A stretch of 64,000 nucleotides of DNA from NCBI GenBank assembly GCA_018894105.1, contig CM032128.1, positions 27,427,299 to 27,491,298 of the forward strand, read 5' to 3'. Shown here piece by piece: positions 35,933-46,897 of the stretch (the stretch's first letter is position 1; the number at the start of each line of letters is the position of its first letter). Below the pieces are notes generated by a model. That model did not search any database. It saw only the letters and a list, made by a program, of their open reading frames with translations, and was not told the origin of the DNA. This DNA comes from Jacaranda mimosifolia (Eukaryota; Streptophyta; Magnoliopsida; Lamiales; Bignoniaceae). The position numbers were made by a program, and so were the translations under genes.

Positions 35933-36333
35933 CCGTGCTGATGGGAAAGCGTTTGCGCCAAAATACCAATTCTCCAGAGAAAGAGCAGAAAGCATAGGTG
36001 TTGAATTCACTCCTCTGAAAGAAAGCCTAACACTATGTTTGGTTCATGGATTTTGGTGAGGAAAAGAAAAGAAAATGCTAAGAAAAATATTTTTGATTAT
36101 TTGTTTGGTAAAGAAAATACTCATTAAAAAAGAAAAACTTGAGGAAAAATATAGTGTATTTGAGGAAAATGAATTTCCTCAAAAAAAATTGTGATTTATA
36201 TTTCTTTGTTTTCTTTTTCTTTTCCCTAATATTTTCTTTTCCTTATCAAAATTCTTAAATCAAACATAGTGTAAAGGAAACTGTTGAGAGCTTGACTGAG
36301 AAGACCTTCTTGAAAGCCCCATCAGCTATTTAA
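35933..36333 (+). pseudogene. SDR pseudogene exon 6, split by a MITE
   Basis: Encodes RADGKAFAPKYQFSRERAES and GVEFTPLKESL up to 36030, then is interrupted by a 241-bp MITE. It resumes at 36275 with ETVESLTEKTFLKAP and ends at TAA 36331-36333. Removing the MITE and one TAA copy leaves the reading frame continuous at Leu-Lys-Glu. Confidence 0.87.
36031..36271. mobile_element. Tourist/Harbinger-like MITE inserted in exon 6, 241 bp
   Basis: Starts CACTATGTTTGGTT and ends AATCAAACATAGTG. TAA occurs on both sides (36028-36030 and 36272-36274). Excision of the element and one TAA gives an uninterrupted coding sequence, so the insertion point is exact. The interior is A/T-rich with GAAAA/TTTTC runs and no ORF. 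Confidence 0.9.
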
Positions 36334-37116
36334 ATGCCCCATGTTCTGATGTCTGTACAATAAGGAGAGATATGGAATATCCTACCATGGTGTGCAATGC
36401 GTTGTCTCACAAAAAATAGCTCAAAAGTTTTTTCTTTCTTTCTTCCTTTTTTTTTTTTTTTTTTAAATACAAATACTGCAGTGTCTAGGCAGTGATTTGG
36501 CATGGATGCTATTAGTTTATTAATAATATGTACCATTAATAAAACATTTTCGAGTAATGTACCTAAACTTTTAAGTCTAAAGCATCGAGAAATAAGTCAT
36601 ATGGCTTATACATGAATGTAGAATCTCATATGCTTTTTAGTTGATTGTTTGATGCTCTTGTTTCATTTTTTTTAAATTGACAATGAATAGCATTTTATTT
36701 TTAAAAAATAATAATTTTATTTCAAAAAATAATTCTATTTAAACTAATGAATTGATAGACTGATTTTCAAATTTTATTTTTAAATATATAAAATATTCAA
36801 ATCTTTTACTCTTTCAACTATTATGCTAAATGTGTCAATTTAATTAGATACAAATGTTTATTGTTGGACAAATGTAATATTGTTTTAAAATTATTTTTTG
36901 GAATTGTATTTTTATTGGTAACTAAGAACTAATTAAGGGTTTATTGTCACTTTCATTTCTAATATTAAAATTTCCTCCATTTATATAGATTATATTAATT
37001 AAATTTATCATGTTTCTCTACTTTTTGTCTAGACTCGTATTTCCAATTGACCCCAATCCCCAAACCCGCAGTTCTTCAAATTTTCCCTCTACTCTAAAGC
37101 ATGCCCTTAGAGACCC
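36334..37116. other. region downstream of the SDR pseudogene
   Basis: AT-rich 3' flank of the pseudogene with a pyrimidine/T-run at 36430-36464. No gene or repeat boundary recognised before the gypsy element starts at 37117. Confidence 0.5.
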
Positions 37117-38061
37117 TGTAAACACAAATTTTTTTGTCTACAATAAATAAGATTACAAGATAATAAAAATCTATACAAATAAAATGAAATTCAAACTTAT
37201 CAATTGTGAATTCAATTTCTAATCTAATCATTTGATTCTTCTCTTTCAAATATAATCTTTAATTTAATGTGCTTCATGAAGAACACATTCATCATTGTGG
37301 AACTCCTTAAATTTGATTTGTAACACCAATTTGAGGGTTTCACACCTCATTCTCGAATCAAACGCCAAAATATATAAGCTCCGTGAAGAATGCCTTGAAT
37401 GTTGTGGATCTCTTTGAATTTAGTTTGAATAAAATAATGCCAATTCGATGGCTCTGCACCTTAATCTCGAATCAAATGCCAAAATATATGAGCTATGCGA
37501 AAAATGCCTTAAACGTCGTAGAGCTCCTTGAATATTTAAATAAAATAACGTCAATTCGAGGGCTCCGCACCTTAATCTCGAATCAAATGCTAAAATATAA
37601 TGAGCTCCGTGAAGAATGCCTTAAACACCATGGATCTCCTTGAATTTGATTGAGATAATTGTTGGACTCCTTCAAAGCTTCTCTCACTTGCTGAAATTTG
37701 TGTTCTGTGTCTTGAATGAGCCTTAATCACCCTCTTTATATAGATGTTTGATGGGAGACTTCCAAGTTGATTTGAACTTTTTTGATAATTATCTCTTTGA
37801 TAAGATAATATCAAATATCAAGAGATAGTATCAAATATCTTTGATTTGATTGGTCCATAAGCATAGACACTTTATCTTTGATACTTATCAATATTTGATT
37901 TGAGCATAAAATAAATACTAGAATATTAATTAAAATTAACTATTTATCTTTTGAAATTAAATTTAATAAATTCCAAAATAAATAGAAAATTTTGAATTAA
38001 TAATTAGCATATTATTTTATATGTGTGACTCTCCAATTAGCCAAAAATTGATATGTCTACA
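37117..38061 (-). repeat. 3' LTR of the gag-only gypsy element
   Basis: Plus-strand ends are TGTAAACAC and GTCTACA, the inverted TG...CA ends. Contains several copies of the 105-bp unit (AGCTCCGTGAAGAA... in this orientation, near 37376, 37490 and 37600). Matches the 5' LTR along its length. Confidence 0.88.
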
Positions 38062-38329
38062 AATGCTTCCACTTCAAGACTTGCGAAAGATGTGCCAATC
38101 ATACATGAAAGAGGCAAGGCTTGAAGTATTTGAGAAGTTTTCTTCTCCTCCCCCCGCCCCCCCACCCCCAATTTTTTTTTATCCATACATTTACAACAAG
38201 AACATCTTCCAAGCACTCCTCGAGTTCTGGTGCCAAATAAAAGGGTTAAGTCATAACATAATTCAAAGCAAATATCCTTTCGAAGGGAGTGCCATACACA
38301 GTTTATACTCATACGGGCTAGGAATAACA

Positions 38330-38985
38330 TGCAGTTTAGGCTCGTGCGTGAAGGAGCATATTTAATTTGAATAGACATTTTATACTCGTGTCAAGGAGTC
38401 CATTTGAATTTGATTGATAATTTATACTCATGTTAAGGAGCTTACTTGAGTTTGACTTAATAGACAGTTTACACTCTTATCAAGGAGTACATGGAGAGAC
38501 TTTGAATATTTAGATAGTTTATGCTCGTCTTTAGGAGCATTATTGACAGTTTAAGCTCTTATCAAGGATCACATGTGGATACTTTAATTTAAAGAGTTTT
38601 AGATAGTTTATCCTCGTATTTAGGAGCATTATTGACAGTTTAGACTCTTATCAATGAGCGTTTGTGATTTGAAGACTTGAACTTTGAACTTGAAGACTTG
38701 AAGATTTGAGTTTTTGATTTGGAGATTTAAAAATTTGAGCATTAGAATTGGAAACTTAGAGACTTGAGCCTGTGACTTGAAGACTTGGAGACTTGAGTCT
38801 TAAACTTGAAAACTTGAGTCGTGTATTTGGAGACTTGAAGACTTGAGTCGTGTATTTGAGACTTGGAAACTTGAAAATTCAAATTTAGATACTAGGGGAC
38901 TTGAGAATTTTAGATAATTTATACTCTTATTTAGGAGTATTATTGACAGTTTAGGCTCATATCGAGAAACATTTATAATTTGAAG
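38330..38985 (-). repeat. degenerate tandem repeats in the 3' non-coding part of the gag-only element
   Basis: Two repeat types occur. One is TTGACAGTTTA(G/T)(A/G)CTCTTATCAAGGAG, repeated about every 50-100 bp at 38330-38660 and again near 38920. The other is GACTTGAAGACTTGAGTC-type repeats at 38660-38900. The first type also occurs once or twice after pol of the long element (near 57830-57900), so it has been amplified here. Confidence 0.7.
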
Positions 38986-39040
38986 GTGAAAATTAATTGC
39001 CCCCAACATCTTCATCATCATCGGCATCACTTGAGTCTCT

Positions 39041-40195
39041 TTATTCATCAAAATTTATGCTCATTTCAATATTATATGTACGAGTTGCCAAATCTTCAAA
39101 AGTTTTTGGTTCAATTCCTTGAAGTATGTAGCAAAGACTCCAATGCATTCCTTGAATACACATCACAATTGCTGAAGCCTCTAACAATTGATTCTTGCGG
39201 TTAAGACTCAAATTTCTCCAACGATTGATATAGTCAATAATAGGTTCTTCTTTCCACTGGCAAGAGTTGGTGAGTTCAATCATGTTGACTGCCCTTCGAG
39301 TGCTATAGAAACGATTGAGGAACTCTTGTTCCAGTTGCCCCCAACTATCAATGGAGCCTGCCTCCACGTCAATATACCAATCAAAAGTATTGTCCTTCAA
39401 TGATCGAATAAATTGCTTTACTAGATGATCTCCATATGTTCCATCATTATTACAAGTCTTAATGAAATGAGCCACGTGCTGCTTTAGGTTGCCCTTGCCA
39501 TCGAATTGCTGAAACTTTGGGGATTGGTAACCAATTGGCATATTCAAGTTGTGAATCCTTTGAGTATATGGCTTGGAGTAACTCATAGACAACTTAGAAC
39601 TTCCATCAAGCTTGTATTTGATAGTTTTCATGATAAACTCCTGTAATGGGTTAATGGGAACTAGTGCATCAGTGGAAACTTGTAGTTCTTTATTTGCAGT
39701 CTTTTCGTTTTTGGCTGACTGCTTCTTTATGGATGTTTCGCCTTCGTCATGAGCCTCAATTATTTCTCCACCATGCACATTGCATCAAGATTGTCCACTT
39801 TGCTCATCAATTTGGAGATTTGAAAGTCTCACTCTTGGACATGCTTCGGGAGTCCTTCAATAGCCTTCGTTAAATTTGCAATTTGTTTCTCTAAGGTTGT
39901 AGCACTTGTTGCCATTGTCGTCGCCGTGTTTGAGGAATTTGATGTTGAGTGGGGAATAGATGATACAGATTCTTCCTTTGAGTTTCCACCATCATTATTT
40001 ATATTAATAAAATGTAGCAACATCTTTTCCACAGCAAGTAAAAGAGCCACCTCCGAAGATGATTGTAGCTTCTTGACATACTTCTTGTGATGACGCCAAC
40101 ACTTTTTGCTCTAATACTTGAGGAATTTGAGGCAGTAATTTTTCAATGTTGCAATCTTGTTGGCAACCATTTGATATTTCAATCTTGATCAAAGG
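39041..40195 (-). pseudogene. gypsy gag remnant
   Basis: The frame from 39778 to 39041 (245 residues) contains YQSPKFQQFDGKGNLKQHV, FIKTCNNDGTYGDHLVKQF and then GQLEQEFLNRFYSTRR, the Retrotrans_gag core of the Tat lineage. The N-terminal part (40050-39829) reads SATTLEKQIANLTKAIEGLP, matching the gag at 51110, with a frame break between the two. After the core the element goes straight into non-coding repeats, so the nucleocapsid and all pol domains are deleted. Confidence 0.87.
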
Positions 40196-40239
40196 AAGAG
40201 ATGAGAGGTAGAAATCGTCCCACCGGGCATGACAAAATT

Positions 40240-41226
40240 TGTAAGTACAACTTTCTTCGTCTGCAATAAATAAAATTAGAAGATAAAAAGAAATCATACA
40301 AATAAAATAAAATTAAAATCTATCAAATGTGGATTTAGTTTCTAATATAATCATCTGATTCTTCCCTTCCAAATATGATCTTTAACTTAATATGTCTCGC
40401 AAAGAACGTATTTAACGTCGTGGATCGCCTCAAATTTGATTTGTAACACCAATTTGAGGGCTTCGCACCTCATTCTCGAATCAAATGCCAAAATATATAA
40501 GCTCCGTGAAGAACGCCTTCAATGTCGTGGATCTCCTTGAATTTAATTTGAATAAAATAATGCCAATTTGAGGGCTCCGCACCTTAATCTCGAATCAAAT
40601 GCCAAAATATATGAGCTCCGCAAAGAATGCCTTGAACGTCGTGGATCTCTTTGAATTTAATTTAAATAAAATAATGTCAATTCGAGGACTCCACACCTTA
40701 ATCTCAAATCAAGCACCAAAATATAATGAGCTCCGCGAAGAATGCCTTAAACACCATAGATCTCCTTAAATTTGATTGAGAGAATTGTAGACTCCTTCAA
40801 AGCTTCTCTTACTTGCTGGAATTTGTGTTATGTGTCTTGAATGAGCCTTAATCACCCCCTTTATATAGATGTTTGATGGGAGACTTCTAGATTGATTTGA
40901 ACTTTTTTTATGATTATCTCTTTGATAAGATAATATTAAATATCAAGTGATAATATCAAGAATTAAGAGATAATATCAAATATCAAGAGATAGTATCAAA
41001 TATCTTTGATTTAATTGGTCTATAAGCATAGACATTTTATCTTTGATATTTATCAATATTTGATTTGAGCATAAAATAAATACTAGAGGATTAATTAAAA
41101 TTGACTATTTATCTTTGAAATTAAATTTAATAAATTCCAAAAATAAATAGAAAATTTTGAATTAATAATTAGAAAATTATTTTATACTTGTCACTCTCCA
41201 ATTGGCAAAAAATTGATATATCTACA
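40240..41226 (-). repeat. 5' LTR of the gag-only gypsy element
   Basis: Plus-strand ends are TGTAAGTAC and ATCTACA. It is about 40 bp longer than the 3' LTR, partly because of an extra ATCAAGTGATAATATC-type duplication near 40940-40990. CTTTATATAG near 40859-40868 is the TATA-like site seen from the opposite strand. Confidence 0.88.
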
Positions 41227-41231
41227 GACTC

Positions 41232-43020
41232 GCTAGATACTTTTTCAATCTTCTTCCTACTAGTTTTGGTACTTTGGCTGTGAGTCGGATGCCTATTTCT
41301 CTATTATTCACAGATGCTGGTGTTGGATAGGTTCATCTTGAGTCGCATATTTCTCTATTCTCCACGAGTTGACACTGCTTCTCCTGTTTATAGGTTTGCT
41401 GATTTTTTAATTTATTTTATTTTTTTGTATGTGTTCTTTCTTATGATCCTTTATCTCTTGCACATAAACATTTCTGCTTAGCCATCTCTCTTTCTTCTGA
41501 ATTATAGTCAAGTTGTCAAACACCTTTTGCTGGAGAGAGGCCATGCAAGTTGAGCTCGCTGCATTGGAGTTGAATAGTAGTACTTGGGTTGTTACTTCCC
41601 TCTTTCCTGGAAAGACCCCTGTAGGCTGCAAATGAGTATATTGCATTAAACGCAAGATAGATGGCTCCATTGAACGTTATAAGGCTCGGGTTGTTGCCAA
41701 AGGTTACATTCAAGCCTAAGGCATGGATTACTTTGATACATTTTTCCCCGTAACAAAGATTACCACAGTCCGCCTTTTATTAGCTTTTGCCACTGTGCAT
41801 TCTTAGCACCTTTAACAGCTTGATGTAAATATCACATTCCTTCATGGAGACTTGCATGAAGAGGTTTACATGCTTCATCCTCCAGGTTTTAAAGTTGATA
41901 GTCCCAATCAAGTTCTCAAACTTCAAAAATCTTTGTATGAATTGGAGCAAGCTAGTAGACAATGATTCTCCAAACTCACTTCCGCCTTGATATCTCTTGG
42001 TTATGCTCAGTACAGATTACTCATTATTTGTGAAGCATTCTACTAACTCCTTACTGCCTTACTCATATATGTCGACAATATGATCTTAACTGGGATTGAT
42101 TTGGATGAGATTAACTATGTGAAAAGTTTCCTTAATTATCATTTCAGACTCAAAGATTTGTGGGACTTGGATTTTTTTTCTCGCATTTGAACTAACTTGG
42201 AGCACAAAAGGTATTTCTCTTTGCCAACAAAAGTACAATCTTGATAATACAAGTTTTCTTGGTTAGAAACCAGTCAAGACACCTATCGATTCTTCTTCAA
42301 AATTAAGCAAGATTGTCGGCAACCCTCTATTTGATCCTTTGAAGTTTCGCCGCCTCGTTAGCTGCCTTTTATATCTTACATCTACCTGCCCAAAATTTAG
42401 CTTTTGTTGTCCAGCAGCTTAGTCAATTCATGGACAAGCCCAATTATATGCATATGCAAGCTGCTCACTGTGTTCTGCGTTATCTTAAAGGTATTTTGGC
42501 TTTGGGACTTCTTTTCTCCATTGCATTTGATCTTCAATTGGAGGCCTTTAGTGACTCTAACTGGGCCGGTTGTCTTGATACACGGCGTTGGGTCACTAGC
42601 TCTTATACTTTCTTGGGCTCTTCCTTGATCCGTTGGAAGTCTAAGAAACAAGCCACAGTATCTCGATCCTCATCTGAATTAGCTAAATACCGAGCCGTGG
42701 CTTCAATGACTTGTGAACTGCAATGGCTTCGTTACTTGTGGCATGACCTTCATATCAAGCATCCTCAATCTACTCTTCTTTTTTGTGATAATCAATTTGC
42801 ACTTTAGATTACCGCCAATCCAACATTATGAACGAACAAAACACATTGAAATTGAATGTCATCTTGTACGGGAGAAAGTTGTTGAGGGTTTGATACACTT
42901 GATACTATGTTGTTCTTGTGATCAACTTTATGAGATTATTACTAAGTCACTTGGAGTTTTGCCCTTTTGAGAGATCATTCTCAAGCTGGGCTTAATTGAC
43001 ATCTTCATTCTGGTTTGCGG
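41232..43020 (+). pseudogene. Ty1-copia pol remnant: reverse transcriptase and RNase H
   Basis: Broken frames on the plus strand show AMQVELAALELNSTWVV, VGCKW and KARVVAKGY (about 41540-41705), [18 protein letters not shown] (about 41820) and LLIYVDNMILTG, where the RT active site YVDD has become YVDN (about 42062-42095). RNase H follows at 42430-42807 with VLRYLKGILALG, FSDSNWAGCLDTRRWVTSSY and SRSSSELAKYRAVA, ending with RTKHIEIECHLVREK. Many stops and shifts show an old dead copy. The left side ends at the gypsy target duplication, so the gypsy element may have inserted next to or inside it. No copia-like sequence was confirmed left of 37112. Confidence 0.85.
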
Positions 43021-43115
43021 AGGGTCTTGAAGAATGCAACTAGTAACAAACATAGAGTTAGTTAGATTATTTAACCACTATTTCCATCTTGTATATTATA
43101 TATATACATGAGGCT

Positions 43116-43621
43116 TGGGATGGCATCCCCAGAGGGGAGAGTGATCTACTCCCTGTCCCTGTCCCCAAACCCCACATATTCCCTCATCTCCATCCCCGAT
43201 CCTTGCTATGGGAAAATTTATTGTCTTGTCTACGTTCTCCGAATCCCTGTGGAGATACCCAAAATAACATACCATTACCTATTTACCTCAAATTTAGGAC
43301 TAGAAGCTAAGAACAAATATTAGGATTTAGGAATAAAAATTAGATTTAAATATTATATATATATATATTTATTATTTATATTTTATGATTTATTGATTCT
43401 TATAATTTAGATGAAATTATTAAAAGAATAAGAAAATATTACATATATATAAATACAATTACAGGATCTTAATTATTTGATGGGAATGGGGACCTCATGG
43501 TGCATAGAGTATAATCATTATCCCCAAATTAGTCTCAAGGGTATTTTCATCCCCATTACCATCCCTAAATTTGGGAATTCTCACCAAAACCTCGAAGTTG
43601 AGGATTATTTTGCCATCTCTA
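43116..43621. mobile_element. hAT-like MITE (GGGGATGGGGA type), about 0.5 kb
   Basis: Left end TTGGGATGGCATCCCC and right end, reverse complemented, TAGAGATGGCAAAATAATCC. Flanks CATGAGGC and TATAAGGC agree at 6 of 8. The subterminal parts hold runs such as CCCTGTCCCTGTCCCC and GGGAATGGGGACC in opposite orientation, and the middle is AT-rich. The same layout is seen in the elements at 27038 and 31625. Confidence 0.6.
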
Positions 43622-44084
43622 TATAAGGCATCTTGTAGAGTAAATAGTGCTCATTTTACATGCAATAAGAAACTCTCCAAATTTTCTCTAGAATGCTCTA
43701 TTTATCCTGAATGCTTTAATTCTTCACATATTTACTCATTTTTGGTGGATAAGTCGAGAAAATAAGCATCCCTTTCCATTTCAAATAAAGAAAATCTTTA
43801 GGATGGCAATTTAGAAGATATATAGAACTTCAAGTTTTAGAAAATCTTTCCATTTCAACTTTTGGTTGCCAAGTTATTTTGTTCTCTCCATAAGGAGTAG
43901 AACTTCCTTTAATGGAGCCTAGGGATTTTCCCTTCACCATGTATCTTCTGGGTAATTTTTCTTCCTCCCACTACAATTCCTGTAGTCAAATGTCTCCTAC
44001 CTTTCCTTGTTTCTTCCCTTGAATTTCCATCCTCTCATCCATTTCCTTTTCATTTCTCTCTTCCACTCTTTCAAGTCTGTCTTT
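43622..44084. other. LINE 5' flank / leader
   Basis: Short frames here (43571-43765 and 44007 onward) show no known family. The stretch just before 44085 is pyrimidine-rich and probably the 5' untranslated part of the LINE. Confidence 0.4.
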
Positions 44085-45600
44085 ATGGATATAGAGACAA
44101 AATCCAAAATAATTTCACATAATGAGAATCCTGAAATCTCTTACCACCAACCCCAACATTCAAATAATAATCACCACCAAATTAATGACCCCTTCACCAT
44201 AATTGCTAAAGTTCATTCTGTGAAACATCTTAACCATGGGGCTATCAAAGCTACTCTCATTAAAGCTTGGAACCCCAAAGGAGATGTCAAAATCAACACC
44301 ATTGAACCCAATACTTTTGTCTTCATATTTGATGACTTCGAAGATGGAAAAGTGATCATCCAACTTGCCACATGGTCCTTTTGAGGACATCATGTTATCA
44401 CAAAATATTGGGATAAAGAGCTGGCCCTTCATAAGATTGATCCTAACAACTTAGAATTCTGGATTAATGCATTCAATCTCCATGTCAGCTTGATGCATGA
44501 AAAAAATGCAGTCACTATAGGAGACTTTGTTGATAAGTTTATTCAAGTGGACCTTGACCTTGAACGACTTTGCTAGAGAAAAGCGCTACAAATCAGAGTG
44601 GAATTACAACTTGGCAAACCACTTTTGGATCACTATTTGTTGCAACAAAGTACTTGCTCAGACATTACCATGGAACTCAGTTACAAAAGATTACTAGATT
44701 TTTACTTTGAATGTGGAACTAGGGGTCACAAATTAGGATCTTGCGCCATCACCACTACCAACAAATCAAAAAACCTTGATTCTCATAGCCACTGTAGTCT
44801 TATGATGGAATGGGGACCATGTCTCAATATGAAAAATCTCAATGCAATTAATCCCCATCTTATCTCAATCATGCTAGCCACAACCTACAATCACCCCTTT
44901 ACTTACATATGACCCCCACCCCGCTGAACACACTTCAATCAAAAATTGTCATCAGAGAGAAAACCACTAGACCCAAGACACCCACCAAATTGATGATAAT
45001 ACCCCTGTTGTTCCATCAAACCAATTTAGAGAAACAAATTGAAGCATATGGAACACAATCTCAAAAAAAAGGTTTTGACCCGTCTCCTCATATTAAATGC
45101 CTACCCTTTGAAATAGGCTCTTTACAGCCTGACCCATCATAAGAATTTAATGTTGAAGTACTATGAAACAATTATTAGATTTTTCATTTTATTCATTTAC
45201 AATGGCCCACCAACTAAATGACCATCAAGCTGAATCCACTTTTAATAACCCAAATCCTGAATATAGAATTCTTGGGTCACTCAATTTAAAGAGACATCAT
45301 GAATTAGGACTCAATCTCTTAACCTCATTCAAAAAACTAAACCTGGCTCTAAGTAAACCTCTGCCTCTCATATTCGATCTACCAAACCAAGAAACAAGTA
45401 AGCAAATAGAATCTTGTTGTGCCCTTAATTCATGCAATCAAAGTAAATATATGAAGCAATCTAAATATTTGAAGGAAGACTTCGAAGTGGACATGTTGCT
45501 AACGGTGAAGAAGTTAGTTGCCTCACACGAAGGAGAATTGTTAAAGTTAAGAAAAATCCCAAGCAAGTGGAAGCAAATAATAAACAACAGTCAGTCATAA
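44085..45600 (+). pseudogene. LINE ORF1 (DUF4283-like, CCHC knuckle) remnant
   Basis: Starts at ATG 44085 with MDIETKSKIISHNENPEI. Conserved features are IKATLIKAWNPKGDV, NTFVFIFDDFEDGKVI and, after a stop near 44382, WINAFNLHVSLMHEKNAV, all typical of plant LINE ORF1. A zinc knuckle follows at about 44694-44754 (FYFECGTRGHKLGSC), in which the first Cys has become Tyr. The product binds LINE RNA. The 3' part (44909-45600) is open in pieces but low in recognisable content. Several stops and shifts. Confidence 0.78.
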
Positions 45601-45644
45601 TCTCTGAACTCTCTGAAGGCCCTAAAGGGCCAAAAGAATAGTCC

Positions 45645-45840
45645 CCTATGAAAGTTTTGTATTGAAATTGTCGTGGGCTTGCCAAGCCTGCAATAATTAG
45701 AGCTCTCAGGGCAACCTTAATTGAAAATAAACCAAATGTTCTCTTGCTCTCTAAAATCAAAATTAATCGCTTTCCTCCCATCTCTTCTCTTCTCCCTTCA
45801 TTTGATCTCACTTTCTTTGAATTTGTTCCAGCTATTTCCT
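45645..45840 (+). pseudogene. LINE ORF2 start: endonuclease N-terminus
   Basis: Reads MKVLY, stop, NCRGLAKPAIIRALRATLI and NVLLLSKIK, the first strand of the AP-like endonuclease (normally WNCRGLG). The Trp codon has become TGA. The rest of the endonuclease and its catalytic residues are missing, because the reading runs into RT C-terminal sequence within about 100 bp. Confidence 0.75.
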
Positions 45841-45949
45841 ATGCTGTTGGCTTTTGTTTGAGTGGTTGTTTTAATGATCTTGTTTGAATTGGATTGGATT
45901 GCCTTTTTGCAAATGAAATAGGAGGAGTGGTTGTTTTAATGATCTTATG

Positions 45950-46897
45950 GATAAACTTAGAAAGAAGCTTGAGTGGTTGGAAAGCAAAAAATCTCTCACA
46001 AACAAGTCGTCTTACTCTTTTTAAATTTGTTGCATAGTCTTTACCTGTACACCATATGTCAACTTTCATTCTTCCTATTTCTTTATATGACAAAATGGAT
46101 ACTATGATGAGGAATTTTTGGTGGGGTCATGATTCAAGTAAAAGAAATCTTACGTTGAAATGTTGGGATGATTGTTGTACCCCGAAATCTTATGGCAGAA
46201 TTGGGCTTCGTAAAATGTTTGATCTCAATAGAGCCTTGATTTCTAAATTGGCTTGGAAACTTGCAACAGAGAACAAATCACTCTGGTATGAAATCCTAAA
46301 ATCTAAATACTTTAAGAACTCTAACTTTCTTGATTTTGACAACTTGATACAGGGAACTTCGTGGATTTCGCAGGACATCAACAGATGTGAAGAAATCATT
46401 CGACTTGGGGCTTGTTTCACTGTCTCTTCAAACTCAAATATTTGTACTTGGTTTGATCCATGGATACTTTCTCTTGATGGATTCACCCCTTCACCACCTA
46501 GTCATTTTTCAAATTCTCATTTTCATTTCAACCTCGTCAAAAACCTATTGAACCCTGATCAATGTACATGGAACATGAATGCCCTCTAATCTCTCTTCAC
46601 TCAAGCTACCATCCAAAGCATTCTCAAAATTTGAATCTCTTCCTCCTTGGAACCTAAATCACTTTTTTGGGCCCCCAATTCGTCGGGGATATTCTCAATT
46701 AAAAGTGAATACCTTTCTATCATCCATTCAAAAACAAGTCATCCAAGCACACATGACATGAAGCTTTTCAAGAAAATTTGGAGTCCCAAAATTCATAAGA
46801 GACATAAAATTTTTATGTGGAAAGTGCTGAATGGTTCACTCCTAACAAGAGCTAGTTTGATGAGATTTGTCCAACTTGAGGATAATGCCTGCCCCTA
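45950..46897 (+). pseudogene. LINE ORF2 C-terminus: RT thumb/connection and zf-RVT
   Basis: Contains LERSLSGWKAKNLS, MRNFWWGHDSSKRNL, SYGRIGLRKMFDLNRALISK and KSLWYEILKSKYF, then GIFSIKSEYLSII, KRHKIFMWKVLNGSL and LMRFVQLEDNACP. These are the conserved downstream segments of plant L1 RT, with a zf-RVT domain cut in mid-motif at 46897. One frameshift lies near 46585-46650. Confidence 0.83.

Larger units (their letters stand above)
17325..36333 (+). pseudogene. cinnamoyl-CoA reductase-like / phenylacetaldehyde reductase-like SDR pseudogene, six exons
   Basis: Exons with family motifs lie in order: 17325-17430, 31319-31492, about 33487-33700, 34855-35017, 35408-35570 and 35933-36030 resuming at 36275-36333. 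Family members are cytosolic NADP-dependent reductases of phenylpropanoid aldehydes or CoA esters. Visible motifs are the N-terminal nucleotide-binding TGASGYI, the [10 protein letters not shown] and [10 protein letters not shown] blocks, [12 protein letters not shown], the catalytic Y-X3-K in [10 protein letters not shown] (Tyr 34861, Lys 34873) and NVKDVANA. The WYLLLK form fits the CCR-like/PAR branch better than true CCR (NWYCYGK). Breaks are frameshifts in exons 2, 3 and 5, loss of about ten residues in exon 5 and a MITE inside exon 6. Where splice phases can be read (exons 1-2 and 4-5) they still agree, so this is a decayed gene and not a processed copy. Confidence 0.88.
37117..41226 (-). 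mobile_element. gag-only, internally deleted Tat-type gypsy element with two LTRs
   Basis: The 3' LTR (37117-38061) and 5' LTR (40240-41226) flank an internal part of only 2.2 kb. The outer 5-mers are GACCC (37112-37116) and GACTC (41227-41231), a target duplication with one mismatch. On the minus strand the primer-binding region after the 5' LTR reads TGTCATGCCCGGTGGGACG, comparable to TGGCACACCCAGTGGGAC in the long element at 51048. Then come gag and a 3' non-coding region homologous to 57810-57960 of the long element. Protease, RT, RNase H, integrase and the antisense ORF are all missing. It would depend on proteins from relatives to move. Confidence 0.9.
44085..46897 (+). mobile_element. 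L1-type LINE with internal deletion, 3' end missing
   Basis: ORF1 (gag-like), then the very start of the endonuclease, then the C-terminal part of the reverse transcriptase and zf-RVT region. Most of the endonuclease and the RT core (about 3 kb in an intact element) are absent. The 3' end is cut at 46894-46897, where palindrome-array DNA begins, so no poly-A tail or target duplication can be found. Confidence 0.8.

Noticed and set aside
41227..41540. Copia integrase between the gypsy element and RT
   Set aside because: The text is too broken to show catalytic residues, so only RT and RNase H are annotated.
42397..42651. Minus-strand ORF of 84 codons over copia RNase H
   Set aside because: Shadow of the plus-strand RNase H, whose motifs are clear.
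45461..45811. Minus-strand ORF of 116 codons in the LINE
   Set aside because: The plus strand over the same bases carries ORF1 end and endonuclease start motifs. The minus-strand product has none.
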